Source: Tubiluchus corallicola
Taxonomy: Eukaryota; Priapulida; Priapulimorpha; Priapulimorphida; Tubiluchidae
DNA length: 64,000 nt
Assembly: GCA_030141605.1 (NCBI GenBank)
Contig: JAQGDQ010000858.1
Location: 1 to 64,000, forward strand
Direction of reading: 5' to 3'
Shown here: positions 36,264-46,705 of the stretch, one piece after another
How positions within the stretch are numbered: position 1 is the first letter of the stretch
Layout of the letters: every line of letters begins with the position of its first letter
Program-made: the position numbers and the translations under genes
Notes under the pieces: generated by a model
The model's database searches: none
Told to the model about the DNA's origin: nothing
What the model saw: the letters and a program-made list of their open reading frames with translations, nothing else

Positions 36264-36995
36264 CTAACATTTGTAACTCCTGAAAAAACTTTGCAATTTC
36301 ATTTTTATTACCCCAAAAAATGCCTCCCCAAATATACCCCCACTCATTTTAGACAAACCATCCTTTCTATCTGTAAATATAATAGGTACCTCTACTATGT
36401 TAAAACCAAACTTCCAGGCGGTAAACTTTATCTCTATTTGAAACCCATACCCCTTCATTTTGATATTTTGGGGCTTGATAGTTTCCAGCACATTACGTCT
36501 ATAACACTTAAAACCAGCAGTAGTATCCATTATTTTCATCCCTGTTACCATCCTCACATATACCGATGCAAAATATGACATAAGCACCCTTTTGAGCGGC
36601 CAGTTAACTACATTTACCCCGGAAATGTATCGAGACCCAATAGCAACATCCGCACCGCCGCTTTTACACACTTCATACAGGCCCATCAAGCTGTCAGGAC
36701 TATGAGAAAAATCGGCATCCATTTCGAAAATATAATCATACCCTTTCTCAACAGCCCACTCAAACCCCCTGATATAAGCCGTACCCAAGCCAAGCTTTCC
36801 CTCTCTTTCCACCATAAAAAGAGACTTTGGATACTTCAGAATAAGGTTCTTTACTATTAAAGCCGTGCCATCAGAAGAATTATCATCCACCACAAGTATG
36901 TGAAAATCTTTTTTGAGAAGAAATATCTCACCTACTATTTTTTCAATATTCTCCCTTTCATTATAAGTCGGTATTATTATAACACTATCTGACAC
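36264..36995 (-). CDS. DPM1-type polyprenyl-phosphate glycosyltransferase (GT2)
   Basis: 243 residues of the GT-A fold, without C-terminal membrane segments. Nucleotide-sugar motifs: IIIPTYNERENIEKIV, ILVVDDNSSDGTA, YIFEMDADFSHSPDSL (the DxD region), IGSRYISGVNVVNWPLKR and TAGFKCYRRNVLE. The set matches dolichyl/polyprenyl-phosphate mannose synthases. It would load a sugar onto a lipid carrier at the inner membrane. It lies upstream of pyrC, a pairing frequent in Bacteroidota. Confidence 0.92.
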   Translation of the reverse strand: MSDSVIIIPTYNERENIEKIVGEIFLLKKDFHILVVDDNSSDGTALIVKNLILKYPKSLFMVEREGKLGLGTAYIRGFEWAVEKGYDYIFEMDADFSHSPDSLMGLYEVCKSGGADVAIGSRYISGVNVVNWPLKRVLMSYFASVYVRMVTGMKIMDTTAGFKCYRRNVLETIKPQNIKMKGYGFQIEIKFTAWKFGFNIVEVPIIFTDRKDGLSKMSGGIFGEAFFGVIKMKLQSFFRSYKC

Positions 36996-37537
36996 CTTAT
37001 ATTAATTAAAGTAATTATTGCTAAGCAAATATAAAATTATTTTTAATGACAGGCGCACATCAATATATCCTGCCCAAAATCCTCAGACCTCAGAACCCTG
37101 TAGGCTTATAAAATACTTCCCTGCTGCCTAGGTAATTCCAGTAATCAAACTTTTGCTTTGTCGTTAATGCTCATGATTTTTCTGATACTTTCACTGAATC
37201 CTTTACTTTCAACAATATAATGTAGCTATTGACTGTATTGCGCAAAATATTTAAAAGATCACCAATTTGCCACCTGTTTTGCTCCGTCGTTGTACAACGA
37301 TAATATTTATTTTTAATCCATCTGATTAAGTTTGTTTGGCATATCCATAAAAATCTGCAATATAATCTTCCAAAGCGCGCCACCGGCATAGCTTAACCAG
37401 AAACCAGCAGCACAAAATGAGTCAAAATAGTCATAAATAAACTTTTACTAGCTATGAAAAACTATTCATTGCTTTTGGGCAGTTTTCATTTTGTAAGAAC
37501 TAATAATGAATACCCTCCCATCAGCTTCACAGTTAAA
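36996..37537. other. gene-free degenerate stretch
   Basis: This 542-base gap has no convincing gene. A 72-codon open frame on the minus strand (37171-37389) has no motif I can name; nearby frames are broken by stops, so it may be the remnant of a lost gene. It marks the start of a decayed region running to about 39.8 kb. Confidence 0.5.
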
Positions 37538-38193
37538 TCAGGAAAAAGTGAAAACATTAACTTTCTTTCGTGGCACATTTGCAATTTTAGTTGCTATTCT
37601 TTTGGGTATTACAAAAGAACCGTCAGTATAAAAATAATCTATTATATCCAATCCAGAATCTTCAAGTGTGGCCAAAGCTGTTTCTTTTGTAAAATAATGC
37701 AAATGTCCCACGCTATCTCTTACAGAAGTTAAGCGACTCCTCAATATTGAACTAACATGTATGTCAAGTGGTATGTGAAATATTTTATATTCAGCTTGTT
37801 CTTTACACTTTTCAATAAAACCAATATAATCTGAAACATGCTCAAAAACATCTATCATCAATAATAAATCAAATTTTTCTTTCTGCTCAGATGTAAAATC
37901 TTTACAAAAGAAGTTGATATTGGGCTTGTTATTTTTACGCGCCATTTTAATAGCACTTTCTGCTATGTCATAACCTTCAAAGGTAATATCACCGTTATTA
38001 AAATAACTCGTCCATCTGGTATAATATTTCTCCTGCTCCACAACCAACTTCAACTATTGTTCTTGGCTTTAGCTCATTCTTCTTTAATAATCTTCAAAAT
38101 CTGCCTTGCCTTCCATGGGGAATCCTCTACACCCCAAGTTGGATTATTTTTCAAATATTTACAATTTTCTTATGTATAAATCTTTTCTAGCAT
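37538..38193 (-). pseudogene. frameshifted class I SAM-dependent methyltransferase
   Basis: Methyltransferase pieces lie in three frames. From an ATG at 38193 the frame hits TAA after seven codons, then reads on with a conserved-looking PTWGVEDSPWKARQILKI. The SAM-binding motif I, TIVEVGCGAGEIL, is in a second frame (about 38030-38090). The longest piece, from about 38000 to 37538, is in a third frame with YDIAESAIKMA, FDLLLMIDVFEHV and VGHLHYFTKETALATLEDSG. The 171-codon frame starting at 38053 therefore lacks motif I in frame. Homologues with this layout usually sit in polysaccharide clusters. Probably inactive. Confidence 0.75.
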
Positions 38194-38539
38194 AATTTTC
38201 ATTTATTATTCACAACAAGTTGTTTATACGCAGCTTGGGAGTTTGAAGCACCTACCTGTCACCCCGTTATATTTTTTATTAAGCATGCTCATTTTCAACA
38301 TAGCACAATCTGCCAAATAATCTTATTAATTAGCTAAATATTAACGCCTATTTCGCTTATTTTATTGTTTATTAACACTTGTAGTTCATGTTAAATTGCT
38401 AGGCGGCACCATAAAATTCACACCAAATTGTTATGCTTGTGACTTGTACAGTAAAAGGGAGGGTTTTGTGCCCTTAGCAAATTTGATGGCAATACCTCTC
38501 GATGCCTTCAGGTTCAGAAAGAAAGAGAGCGACTATAAA

Positions 38540-39800
38540 GGGACTGTCTCAAAAGTGATAGCCTCTTTTGTGTTTATTGAGTTACTAACAATTAATTGCC
38601 TGTAAATCAAAAAAAGAAAGCCTTAATGCTTCCTTAAATTCATAGATTCTTGCAACTTGCGTGTGATTTTCAATAAGTTAAAGGTGCGATTAAAAAATGA
38701 TTCTTCAAAGCAGCTAATGCTACTTCCCCCCCAGCCTTGATGATTTAATTGAAGACAAGAACCATTCGGTATATGCAGTCAATAAGGTGGCTAATAAGAT
38801 CAATATTGAACCTCTTATCAAAACATATAAAGGAGAAGGCACCTCAAGTTATCACCTTATCACCCAAGAATGCTTCTAAAAGTTATCATTTAATGTTTAC
38901 TTGAATAATGCTTACAGTACGAGAGGCATTGAGTATCAATTAAAAGGCAATATTTATTTTATGTGGTTAAGTGGCGAGTCAACCTGATCATAATACTATT
39001 TTTCGTTAGGAGTAAAGGGCTAAAAGGGGAAATTAAAAAGATGCTTGCTCTAGTTGTTGCTTTGCTGATTAAAGGAGGGTTGGTTAGCATAAAAGAGGCC
39101 TTTATTGATGGGACCAAAATTAAAGCCAATGCCAACCACTACGCTTTCGTATGGGGCAAACCCATAAATACAAACAAAGGAAAAATGAAAGACCAGCTTG
39201 AAACTCTGTAGTCATATGTAGAACAGGTTTGTAAAAAAGAAAGCTCACTGCTTGAAAACCTGATTTTAGGGAATTATCACCAGAAAAAGTTGATGCCACT
39301 ATCCAAACAATAAACAAAGCACTATCAAGCAGAACACGCCACTACACCAAGTAGTTAACCGCAATAATCGTCCAGTAGGATGGGGTCTCATAAGGCAAAA
39401 GGCAACCATATAATTTCCGTAAGCCATAACCTAATCAGTCATAAAAGTAAGGTTCGAAAGCTTTTAACAAGTGAAGAAGAAGTAAAGTGCAGGAAGCAAA
39501 GAGCCTGGGCTGTTAAAGGTGCTTTTGGAATATTAAAGCATAATAAAGGCTTTAAAAGATTTATGTTCAAAGGCCTTGATAGTGTTGAGATTGAAGCAGG
39601 GGTATTACTAATTGCTCACAATATTGCTAAAGTGAGTGCCTGGATAAACTCTTATTCAATTCATTATCTTAAAAAGATGACCTAATTTACGATTAAAAAG
39701 TTTTCAAAAAAGTATTCCTATTACCAAATTCAATTACTCATAATAATTGTTTAAAAAGTTGACAAAAAACTGTCCCAAAGTTACTTTTGAGATAGCTCTC
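38540..39800 (+). mobile_element. decayed IS1182-like insertion sequence
   Basis: The left end reads GGGACTGTCTCAAAAGTGAT and the right end, read inward on the other strand, GAGCTATCTCAAAAGTAACT; they share CTxTCTCAAAAGT as worn inverted ends. Between them is a broken transposase frame (next entry). At about 1.26 kb it is shorter than a full element, so internal deletions are likely. Confidence 0.65.
38690..39685 (+). pseudogene. IS1182-family transposase remnant
   Basis: Fragments of one transposase appear in order but in different frames, with stops between. SLDDLIEDKNHSVYAVNKVA and NIEPLIKTYKGEGTSSYH lie near 38735-38850, SRGIEYQLKGNIYFMWLSG near 38920-38980, a piece with EAFIDGTKIKANANHYAFVWGK at 38963-39211, and the C-terminal piece with LLTSEEEVKCRKQRAWAVK and GFKRFMFKGLDSVEIEAGVL at 39380-39685. 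These are IS1182-type DDE transposase motifs. Not functional. Confidence 0.8.
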
Positions 39801-39849
39801 ATAGAAATAAACTTAACCTAGATGCACAACAGCTGTTGAAAAATATTTT

Positions 39850-39978
39850 GAGACCTTTACAAGATTAAAAAAAACCTGGTTCAAATTGAGTGAAAACTCA
39901 AAAAAAATCGCAGTTTACTGATCTAAAATAAATGCTTTGGCAAAAACATTTAATAAAAAATGAGTTTTGCAAAGGCTC
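39850..39978 (+). repeat. dispersed intergenic repeat, copy 9
   Basis: Left end GAGACCTTTACAAGATTA, core CAGTTTACTGATCTAAAAT, then TTTAATAAAAAATGAG and right end TTTTGCAAAGGCTC. It lies between the IS1182 relic and the mdh promoter. Confidence 0.8.
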
Positions 39979-40004
39979 CGTTTTTATAGTCAAATACTAC
40001 TTAC

Positions 40005-40012
40005 TATATTTG
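40005..40012 (+). promoter_or_regulatory. -7 box for mdh
   Basis: TATATTTG matches TAnnTTTG; transcription would start near 40019, about 85 bases before the mdh ATG. No clear -33 TTG. Confidence 0.5.
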
Positions 40013-40103
40013 AGCACAAATTTTGGATACAAGAATTGAAACCGAAAATTTTCTATTTTCATCATTTCTGAAATAGGCAACTAATTTTAAAAATTAAGTA
40101 ATT

Positions 40104-41045
40104 ATGAAAGTTACCGTTATTGGTGCAGGAAACGTTGGTGCTACATGTGCTGATGTTTTAGCATATCGAGAAGTTGTAGGCGAAGTTGTATTAGTAGACA
40201 TAAAAGAGGGACTTGCTGAAGGCAAAGCCCTGGATATATGGCAAAAAGCTCCTGTAAATGTTTATGATACCCGCACAGTTGGAGTAACAAACGACTACAC
40301 CCGAACAGCAGGCTCAGACGTTGTGGTAATCACTTCTGGACTACCGCGTAAACCTGGAATGAGTAGAGATGACCTTATTGAGACAAATGCCGGAATTGTA
40401 AAAACAGTGACGGAAAGCGTTATCAAATATTCGCCTGAGGCAATTATCATTGTCGTATCCAATCCACTTGACGTAATGACATACCAGGCACACTTAGTAT
40501 CAAAGTTGCCACGCACAAAAGTAATAGGCATGGCTGGTATACTTGATACTGCTCGCTATCGTGCTTTCCTTGCGGAGGAACTGAATATATCGCAAAAGGA
40601 GATACAGGCTGTACTAATGGGAGGGCATGGCGACACCATGGTCCCCTTACCTCGCTACACCACTGTTGGAGGTATTCCTGTAACGGAGCTTATCGGAGAG
40701 AAAGAGCTAAGTGCAATTGTAGAGCGAACTAAATATGGAGGTGGAGAACTGGTAAAGTTAATGGGTACTTCGGCATGGTATGCACCAGGCGCAGCTGCAG
40801 CACAAATGGTAGAAGCCATAGTAAAAGACCAGCGTCGCGTATTCCCTGTTTGTATCCTGCTTGATGGCGAATACGGCATAAATAATTGCTATCTTGGAGT
40901 TCCGGTAATTTTAGGCAAAAACGGAGTGGAAAAAATTATTGAAATGCAGTTGAACAGTGCTGAAATGGCACTCTTAAAAGATAGTGAAGGGCATGTAAAG
41001 GAGGTAATGGGAGTACTTGACAAGTTGAACAGCAAATCAACGTAG
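40104..41045 (+). CDS. mdh: malate dehydrogenase
   Basis: 313 residues, the lactate-dehydrogenase-like type of malate dehydrogenase. NAD-binding VIGAGNVGATCADVLA with Asp in VVLVDIKEG (selects NAD), substrate Arg residues in SGLPRKPGMSRDDLIE, VSNPLDVMTY, GMAGILDTARYR, and the catalytic His in MGGHGDTMVPL. It interconverts malate and oxaloacetate in the TCA cycle. It stands alone with its own promoter. Confidence 0.98.
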   Translation: MKVTVIGAGNVGATCADVLAYREVVGEVVLVDIKEGLAEGKALDIWQKAPVNVYDTRTVGVTNDYTRTAGSDVVVITSGLPRKPGMSRDDLIETNAGIVKTVTESVIKYSPEAIIIVVSNPLDVMTYQAHLVSKLPRTKVIGMAGILDTARYRAFLAEELNISQKEIQAVLMGGHGDTMVPLPRYTTVGGIPVTELIGEKELSAIVERTKYGGGELVKLMGTSAWYAPGAAAAQMVEAIVKDQRRVFPVCILLDGEYGINNCYLGVPVILGKNGVEKIIEMQLNSAEMALLKDSEGHVKEVMGVLDKLNSKST

Positions 41046-41092
41046 CAACTGCTACAAATTAAAATAGTATTAAAAAACATTGCGTTACAAAT

Positions 41093-41119
41093 AGAGGGTG
41101 TCTCAAAAGGGCACCCTCT
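41093..41119 (+). terminator. hairpin after mdh, possible terminator
   Basis: AGAGGGTG (41093-41100) pairs with CACCCTCT (41112-41119) around an 11-base loop, 48 bases after the mdh stop. The U-tract is poor (ATAAAAGTTTG), so it may instead protect the mRNA 3' end. The loop contains TCTCAAAAG, as do the IS1182-like ends, which may be chance. Confidence 0.45.
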
Positions 41120-41285
41120 ATAAAAGTTTGTAACTGACAACTTTGACAATAACTTCTTACCTCGCTTGTTATAACAACAATAAACAAGCACCTGTTATTG
41201 AATAAATTTCAGCTTGCAGTTTTGAGAGTAAATTGAAGAAAAAGCTTGCAGAAAAGCGCCAGATGCTATAAATCACACCGTAAAA

Positions 41286-41411
41286 AATGATGCTCAGCGC
41301 TTCTTCTGTGCTCAAAAGATAAAAAATCTCAGCTTACTAATAGTAAACAAGGATCTAGAAGAGGGTTTTGACAAAATTTTAATAAATAAATATCAGCCTT
41401 GCAAAACTCTC
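41286..41411 (+). repeat. dispersed intergenic repeat, copy 10
   Basis: Core CAGCTTACTAATAGTAAACA, then GGGTTTTGACAAAATTTTAA and right end CCTTGCAAAACTCTC are clear; the left end is worn and its limit uncertain. It lies in the 547-base mdh-parE gap, which also holds the hairpins and promoter listed. Confidence 0.6.
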
Positions 41412-41534
41412 AAATGGCAAGCATATCAAAAAATTATAAAATAAAAAGCTCAAAATTTCGCAAAAATAGAGTCAAATAACTTTTTGTATTTTCTATCAGA
41501 ACTGCTGGAAAACTAAAGAAACTGAATGGTTAAG

Positions 41535-41560
41535 CGAGCATGAGTTTTCATGCTCGTTTT
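41535..41560. promoter_or_regulatory. perfect dyad with T-tract just upstream of the parE promoter
   Basis: CGAGCATGA (41535-41543), loop GTTT, TCATGCTCG (41548-41556), then TTTT. It looks like a terminator for transcription arriving from mdh, but it also occupies the -33 region of parE, so it could serve as an operator. Confidence 0.5.
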
Positions 41561-41563
41561 AAC

Positions 41564-41571
41564 TATATTTG
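41564..41571 (+). promoter_or_regulatory. -7 box for parE
   Basis: TATATTTG matches TAnnTTTG; the start would be near 41578, about 15 bases before the parE ATG pair at 41593/41596. Confidence 0.5.
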
Positions 41572-41592
41572 TGCAAAATTTTGAAAAGAAAA

Positions 41593-43440
41593 ATGATGCC
41601 AAAGTATTCAGAAGAAACTATACGCACACTCGACTGGAAAGAGCACATACGGAAGCGCCCCGGTATGTATATTGGAAAATTAGGAGATGGTTCTTCTCCT
41701 GATGACGGAATATATGTACTGCTTAAAGAGGTACTTGACAACTCCATTGATGAATTCATGATGGGGTACGGAAAACAGATAGATGTTCATGTAAGCAATG
41801 ACAACGTTCTGATACGTGACTATGGGAGGGGTATACCTTTGGGAAAAATTACAGATGCTGCATCAAAAATGAACACAGGCGCAAAATATGACTCCAAGGT
41901 TTTTAAAAAATCTGTTGGCTTAAATGGAGTTGGTATAAAAGCAGTGAATGCACTCTCAAGGGGCTTCACCATTATGTCTGTAAGGGAGAGGAATATGAAA
42001 AAAGTAGAATTTGACCGCGGAGATATTATTATAGAGCATGAGATAAAAAAGGTAGGTGAAAAAAATGGCACCTGTGTTACATTTACTCCCGATAAAGATA
42101 TATTTGGGAACTACCACTTTATGGAAGAGTACATTGCAGGCATGTTGAAAAACTATGTTTACCTTAATGCCGGTCTCACTCTTACCTACAACGAGCAAAA
42201 GTATATATCTCAAAACGGACTGCTGGACTTACTAAACGATAACCTTCCCCAGCCTAGCCTTTACCCTATAATACACCTTAGAGGCGAAGATATAGAGCTC
42301 GCTATAACGCACAGCAATCAGTACGGAGAAGATTATTACTCCTTTGTAAACGGGCAACACACTACACAGGGGGGAACCCACATGCTCGCTTTTCGTGAAG
42401 CGATAGTAAAAACCATTCGCGACTTCTATAAAAAAGATTTTGATGCATCTGACATACGCGCTTCTATTGTTGCAGCTATAAGTATAAAAGTAGAGGAGCC
42501 AGTCTTTGAATCACAGACAAAAACTAAACTGGGTTCAAAAGATATTGGCCCATCCGGCCCGTCAGTACGCAACTTCGTAATGAATTTTGTGCTAAAGGAG
42601 CTTGATAACTACTTGCATAAAAATCCAAACACAGCAGAAGTACTGCTGAAAAGGATTCAGGAATCAGAACGTGAAAGAAAAGCTATTTCAGGGATTAAAA
42701 GACTAGCAAAACAAAGAGCAAAAAAAGCTAACCTTCATAACAAAAAACTGCGTGACTGCCGTGTTCATTACAACTCTAAACATGAGAAAAAAAAGGAATC
42801 AAGTATTTTTATTACAGAGGGTGATTCGGCCAGTGGCTCAATCACAAAGTCCAGAGATGTAAGTACCCAAGCGGTTTTTAGCTTAAGGGGAAAGCCGCTC
42901 AACTCATACGGATTGACAAAAAAAGTGGTCTATGAAAATGAAGAATTTAACCTTTTACAGGCAGCTCTCAATATAGAGGAAAACTTTGACAGCCTCCGTT
43001 ATAATAAAGTTATTATAGCTACTGATGCGGATGTAGATGGTATGCACATACGGTTATTGCTAATCACATTCTTTTTACAATTCTTCCCTGAATTAATTAA
43101 ACGGGGACACCTTTACATCTTACAAACACCTCTCTTCAGAGTGAGGAACAAACACAAGACACACTACTGTTACTCTGATGAAGAGCGTAGCTCTGCAATC
43201 AAGAACCTGGGTAATAACCCTGAAATAACCCGCTTTAAGGGACTGGGAGAAATATCTCCTGATGAGTTCAAAAACTTTATAGGAAAAGACATTCGTCTTG
43301 AACCTATAATAATGAATAAGCACAAACCGGTTAAAGATATGCTAGCATTCTACATGGGCAAAAACACCCCACCCCGTCAGGATTTTATTATCAATAACCT
43401 ACATGTGGAAAAAGATGAAATTGAGACGGCTCGAACTTAA
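41593..43440 (+). CDS. parE: DNA topoisomerase IV subunit B
   Basis: About 615 residues. The GHKL ATPase domain has [29 protein letters not shown] (ATP/Mg Asn), [10 protein letters not shown] and [13 protein letters not shown]. The Toprim domain has [13 protein letters not shown] and [16 protein letters not shown], and the C-terminus has [24 protein letters not shown] residues (here [17 protein letters not shown]). With ParC it decatenates sister chromosomes. I chose the ATG at 41593; the frame also opens from a GTG at 41569 that lies in the promoter. The partner gene follows after 116 bases. Confidence 0.95.
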   Translation: MMPKYSEETIRTLDWKEHIRKRPGMYIGKLGDGSSPDDGIYVLLKEVLDNSIDEFMMGYGKQIDVHVSNDNVLIRDYGRGIPLGKITDAASKMNTGAKYDSKVFKKSVGLNGVGIKAVNALSRGFTIMSVRERNMKKVEFDRGDIIIEHEIKKVGEKNGTCVTFTPDKDIFGNYHFMEEYIAGMLKNYVYLNAGLTLTYNEQKYISQNGLLDLLNDNLPQPSLYPIIHLRGEDIELAITHSNQYGEDYYSFVNGQHTTQGGTHMLAFREAIVKTIRDFYKKDFDASDIRASIVAAISIKVEEPVFESQTKTKLGSKDIGPSGPSVRNFVMNFVLKELDNYLHKNPNTAEVLLKRIQESERERKAISGIKRLAKQRAKKANLHNKKLRDCRVHYNSKHEKKKESSIFITEGDSASGSITKSRDVSTQAVFSLRGKPLNSYGLTKKVVYENEEFNLLQAALNIEENFDSLRYNKVIIATDADVDGMHIRLLLITFFLQFFPELIKRGHLYILQTPLFRVRNKHKTHYCYSDEERSSAIKNLGNNPEITRFKGLGEISPDEFKNFIGKDIRLEPIIMNKHKPVKDMLAFYMGKNTPPRQDFIINNLHVEKDEIETART

Positions 43441-43556
43441 AAATAAGTATGAATAGCAGCCAGTAAAACATATTGACTTGAAAGGACCTTGCCTGAAATA
43501 GGTAATTATTTATTCGCTCAGGCTCCCCGCTCCTTGGTATTTTAATCTAAGTAAGA

Positions 43557-46190
43557 ATGTCAAACGAAGAAAACGCTATACCATTATTCCCAAAAGGACA
43601 GAAGGATAAACAATCCGGTGAGTTGCACCACGTAACCTATCTGTCAGACATGTATCAAAGCTGGTTTCTTGACTACGCATCATATGTTATTCTCGAACGT
43701 GCAGTTCCGTATATAAACGATGGGCTAAAGCCTGTACAACGCCGTATACTTCACGCTATGCGTCAAATGGACGACGGGCGCTATACCAAAGTTGCTAATA
43801 TTATAGGGCAAACCATGATGTATCACCCTCACGGTGATGCATCTATAGGCGAGGCTCTGGTACAACTGGGACAAAAGGAGCTACTTATTGACACACAAGG
43901 TAACTGGGGAAGCATGCTCACAGGCGACAGCGCTGCTGCACCACGATACATAGAAGCACGGCTATCAAAATTCGCACTTGAAGTTATCTTTAACCCAAAA
44001 ACAACTAACTGGCAACTATCATATGATGGGAGAAATAACGAGCCTGTCACCCTACCTGTAAAGTTTCCACTGCTCCTAGCACAAGGAGTAGAGGGAATTG
44101 CTGTAGGGCTGGCATCCAAAATACTACCCCACAACTTTAATGAGCTGATCAGTGCTAGCATAGCACACCTCCGAAACAAAAAATTTGAGCTATACCCCGA
44201 CTTCCCAACCGGAGGATTTATGGATGCATCAAAATATAACGACGGGGAGAGAGGAGGAGTAGTAAAGATAAGGGCAAAAATTGAGAAGCACGACAACAAA
44301 ACACTTATCATCTCTGAACTACCATATGGAAAAACAACTTCATCTTTGATCGACTCAATCATAAAAGCAAATGATAAAGGAAAAATAAAAATCAAACGCG
44401 TTGATGACAATACCGCAGAAAATGTGGAAATACTCATACATCTTGGCGTGGGTATAAGCCTGGATAAAACAATCGATGCTCTCTATGCATTTACCGACTG
44501 TGAAATATCTATATCGCCAAACTGTTGTATTATAGAGAACGATAAGCCCCGGTTTTTGGGAGTGAGCGAAGCACTAAAAAAAACTACCGAGTACACCATA
44601 CTACTTCTTGAAAAAGAGTTACAAATAAAAAAAGCCGAACTGGACGAAAAGTGGCATTTTGCCTCGCTGGAAAAAATATTTATAGAAGAACGCATCTATA
44701 AAGACAAGCAGTTTGAAGAGGCAAAAAATATGAATGATGCAATCAGCTATATTGGTAAAAAGCTAGACCCCTGGAGGGAGAAAATGAAGCGGGATATTAC
44801 ACGTGAAGATATCCTGAAACTGATGGAAATACGAATGTCCAGGATACTAAAATTTAATGCAGATAAAGCCAATGAAGCTATAGCCAGTATTGAAAACACT
44901 ATAGCAGAAGTTATAAACAATATAGAAAATATTATACCATACACTATTGACTGGTATAAGCACCTCAAAAGCAAGTTTGGTAAAGGGCGTAAGCGCAAAA
45001 CAGAAATTCGTAGCTTTGAAAATATTGAAGCTACAAAAGTGATTGTAGCAAACCAAAAGCTCTATATCGACCGCGAGGATGGATTTGCTGGCACCACCCT
45101 TAAAAAAGCGGAATATGTGTGCGACTGCTCAGACATTGATGATATAATAGCTTTTAGGAAAGACGGCTCATACGTTGTAAAGAAAGTTTCCGAAAAGCTG
45201 TTTATAGGTAAAAATATACTCTACTTGGCAATATTTAAAAAGAACGACCGGCGTACGGTATATAACCTCGTATACAGGGATGGAAAAATGGGGAATGTCT
45301 ATATGAAGAGGTTTTCTGTCACTGGAATAACACGCGACAAAGAATACAACATGACACAGTCCAAGCCAGGGACGCGTATACTCTACTTTAGCGCCAACCC
45401 TAACGGAGAGGCAGAATTGCTGAAAGTTAACTTAAGGTCGAAGCCCAAGCTCAAGAAACTTGTTATTGAAATAAATATGGCGGACCTGGCAATTAAGGGA
45501 CGGCAGTCAGTAGGTAATCTTGTAACAAAACATAGTGTAAACAAAGTAACGCTGAAAGAAAAAGGTGTCTCAACGCTGGGTGGGCGCAAAATATGGTTTG
45601 ATGAAGATGTGCTGCGCCTTAATGCAGATGGGCGCGGAAAATTCCTGGGAGAGTTTTCAGGAAAAGATAAAATACTTGTCATGTACAAAGAAGGCTTCTT
45701 TAAATTGTACTCGTATGAACTATCCAACCATTTCGAGAATGACATACTTACAATAGAAAAGTTTAATCCCAATAAAATAGCCTCAGTAGTATATTGGGAC
45801 AGTAATGTCAATTGCTATTATGTGAAAAGGTTCCAAGTAGATATTTCTACAAACAAACCGTGTTGTTTCATTGGAGAAAATGAAAAAAATAAGCTGGTAA
45901 ACATTACATGGGGCATCTACCCCCGATTGGAGATTGAATTTGATGATGGACATAAAAATGAAATTATCGAGGTTGCAGAATTTATTGCAATTAAATCGTA
46001 TAAAGCCAAAGGCAAACGCCTTTCAAACCATTTTATTAAAAACATACATGAACTAGAACCAACAATAAAAGACGAAGCAGACAAAGCCGAGCAGGTACAC
46101 TTAGAGGGAAACAACCCACCCCCCGAAGATGCTAGCTCCGGTAAAGGTAACACATCTGTACAGCAGGAACTAGACTTTAGTGACCTATGA
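43557..46190 (+). CDS. parC: DNA topoisomerase IV subunit A
   Basis: 877 residues. Breakage-reunion domain: YASYVILERAVPYINDGLKPVQRRILHAM, YHPHGDASIGEALVQLGQ, and the active-site tyrosine in AAAPRYIEARLSKFA. A long helical part follows at about 350-470, then beta-propeller-like C-terminal repeats, and a tail of about 50 residues rich in Glu, Pro and Ser. It cuts and rejoins DNA together with ParE. Its stop overlaps the aroK start by 4 bases (ATGA), so the genes are coupled. Confidence 0.95.
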   Translation: MSNEENAIPLFPKGQKDKQSGELHHVTYLSDMYQSWFLDYASYVILERAVPYINDGLKPVQRRILHAMRQMDDGRYTKVANIIGQTMMYHPHGDASIGEALVQLGQKELLIDTQGNWGSMLTGDSAAAPRYIEARLSKFALEVIFNPKTTNWQLSYDGRNNEPVTLPVKFPLLLAQGVEGIAVGLASKILPHNFNELISASIAHLRNKKFELYPDFPTGGFMDASKYNDGERGGVVKIRAKIEKHDNKTLIISELPYGKTTSSLIDSIIKANDKGKIKIKRVDDNTAENVEILIHLGVGISLDKTIDALYAFTDCEISISPNCCIIENDKPRFLGVSEALKKTTEYTILLLEKELQIKKAELDEKWHFASLEKIFIEERIYKDKQFEEAKNMNDAISYIGKKLDPWREKMKRDITREDILKLMEIRMSRILKFNADKANEAIASIENTIAEVINNIENIIPYTIDWYKHLKSKFGKGRKRKTEIRSFENIEATKVIVANQKLYIDREDGFAGTTLKKAEYVCDCSDIDDIIAFRKDGSYVVKKVSEKLFIGKNILYLAIFKKNDRRTVYNLVYRDGKMGNVYMKRFSVTGITRDKEYNMTQSKPGTRILYFSANPNGEAELLKVNLRSKPKLKKLVIEINMADLAIKGRQSVGNLVTKHSVNKVTLKEKGVSTLGGRKIWFDEDVLRLNADGRGKFLGEFSGKDKILVMYKEGFFKLYSYELSNHFENDILTIEKFNPNKIASVVYWDSNVNCYYVKRFQVDISTNKPCCFIGENEKNKLVNITWGIYPRLEIEFDDGHKNEIIEVAEFIAIKSYKAKGKRLSNHFIKNIHELEPTIKDEADKAEQVHLEGNNPPPEDASSGKGNTSVQQELDFSDL

Positions 46191-46705
46191 GAATATACCT
46201 GATAGGATATATGGGGTGTGGAAAAACATTCATAGGAGCAAGCATTGCCCGACTGCTTAACTTTGAATTTGTAGACCTGGATGAATATATCGAAAAGCGT
46301 CAGCTATGCACTATCTCAAAAATATTTGAGGAGGCAGGAGAGAAGAAATTCCGGGAAATTGAGAATAAAGCACTACAAAAAATGACTAAGCTTGAAAATG
46401 TAGTGGTTGCAACAGGAGGAGGAACCCCCTGCTTCTATGATAATATGGACATAATGAATGGCTCCGGACTCACCATCTACATTGCTGTTAACGCCTATAT
46501 CCTTGCAAACAGACTGGCGAATTCAGAAATAGAACGCCCTCTCATAAAAGGGAAATCACACAAAAACCTTATAAAATTTATTGAAAAAACCATTAAAACG
46601 AGGGAGCCTTTTTATGACCGTGCTAAAATTAAAATATCCGGAAGTGACAACCTAACTGCTGAAGAGGTTATAGACAAAATAAACGAACATGCCTCCGGGC
46701 TATAA
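46187..46705 (+). CDS. aroK: shikimate kinase
   Basis: 172 residues, full length. Walker A GYMGCGKTFIGASIARLL, shikimate-binding FVDLDEYIEKR, FREIENKAL, ATGGGTPCFYDN, and the lid ANRLANSEIERPLI. It phosphorylates shikimate in the aromatic amino acid pathway. Its last 404 bases and 187 bases beyond its stop are duplicated on the other side of the IS1634 element (48540-49130). This copy keeps the native start and stays coupled to parC, so it is the working one. Confidence 0.96.
   Translation: MRIYLIGYMGCGKTFIGASIARLLNFEFVDLDEYIEKRQLCTISKIFEEAGEKKFREIENKALQKMTKLENVVVATGGGTPCFYDNMDIMNGSGLTIYIAVNAYILANRLANSEIERPLIKGKSHKNLIKFIEKTIKTREPFYDRAKIKISGSDNLTAEEVIDKINEHASGL

Noticed and set aside
37171-37389. 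72-codon minus-strand frame as a gene
   Set aside because: Short, no recognisable domain, in a degenerate region; recorded only as possible remnant.
38396-38605. 69-codon plus-strand frame as a gene
   Set aside because: It crosses the left end of the IS1182-like relic and matches nothing; likely chance.
43829-44437. 202-codon minus-strand open frame
   Set aside because: Antisense to parC across its catalytic domain; no recognisable features.
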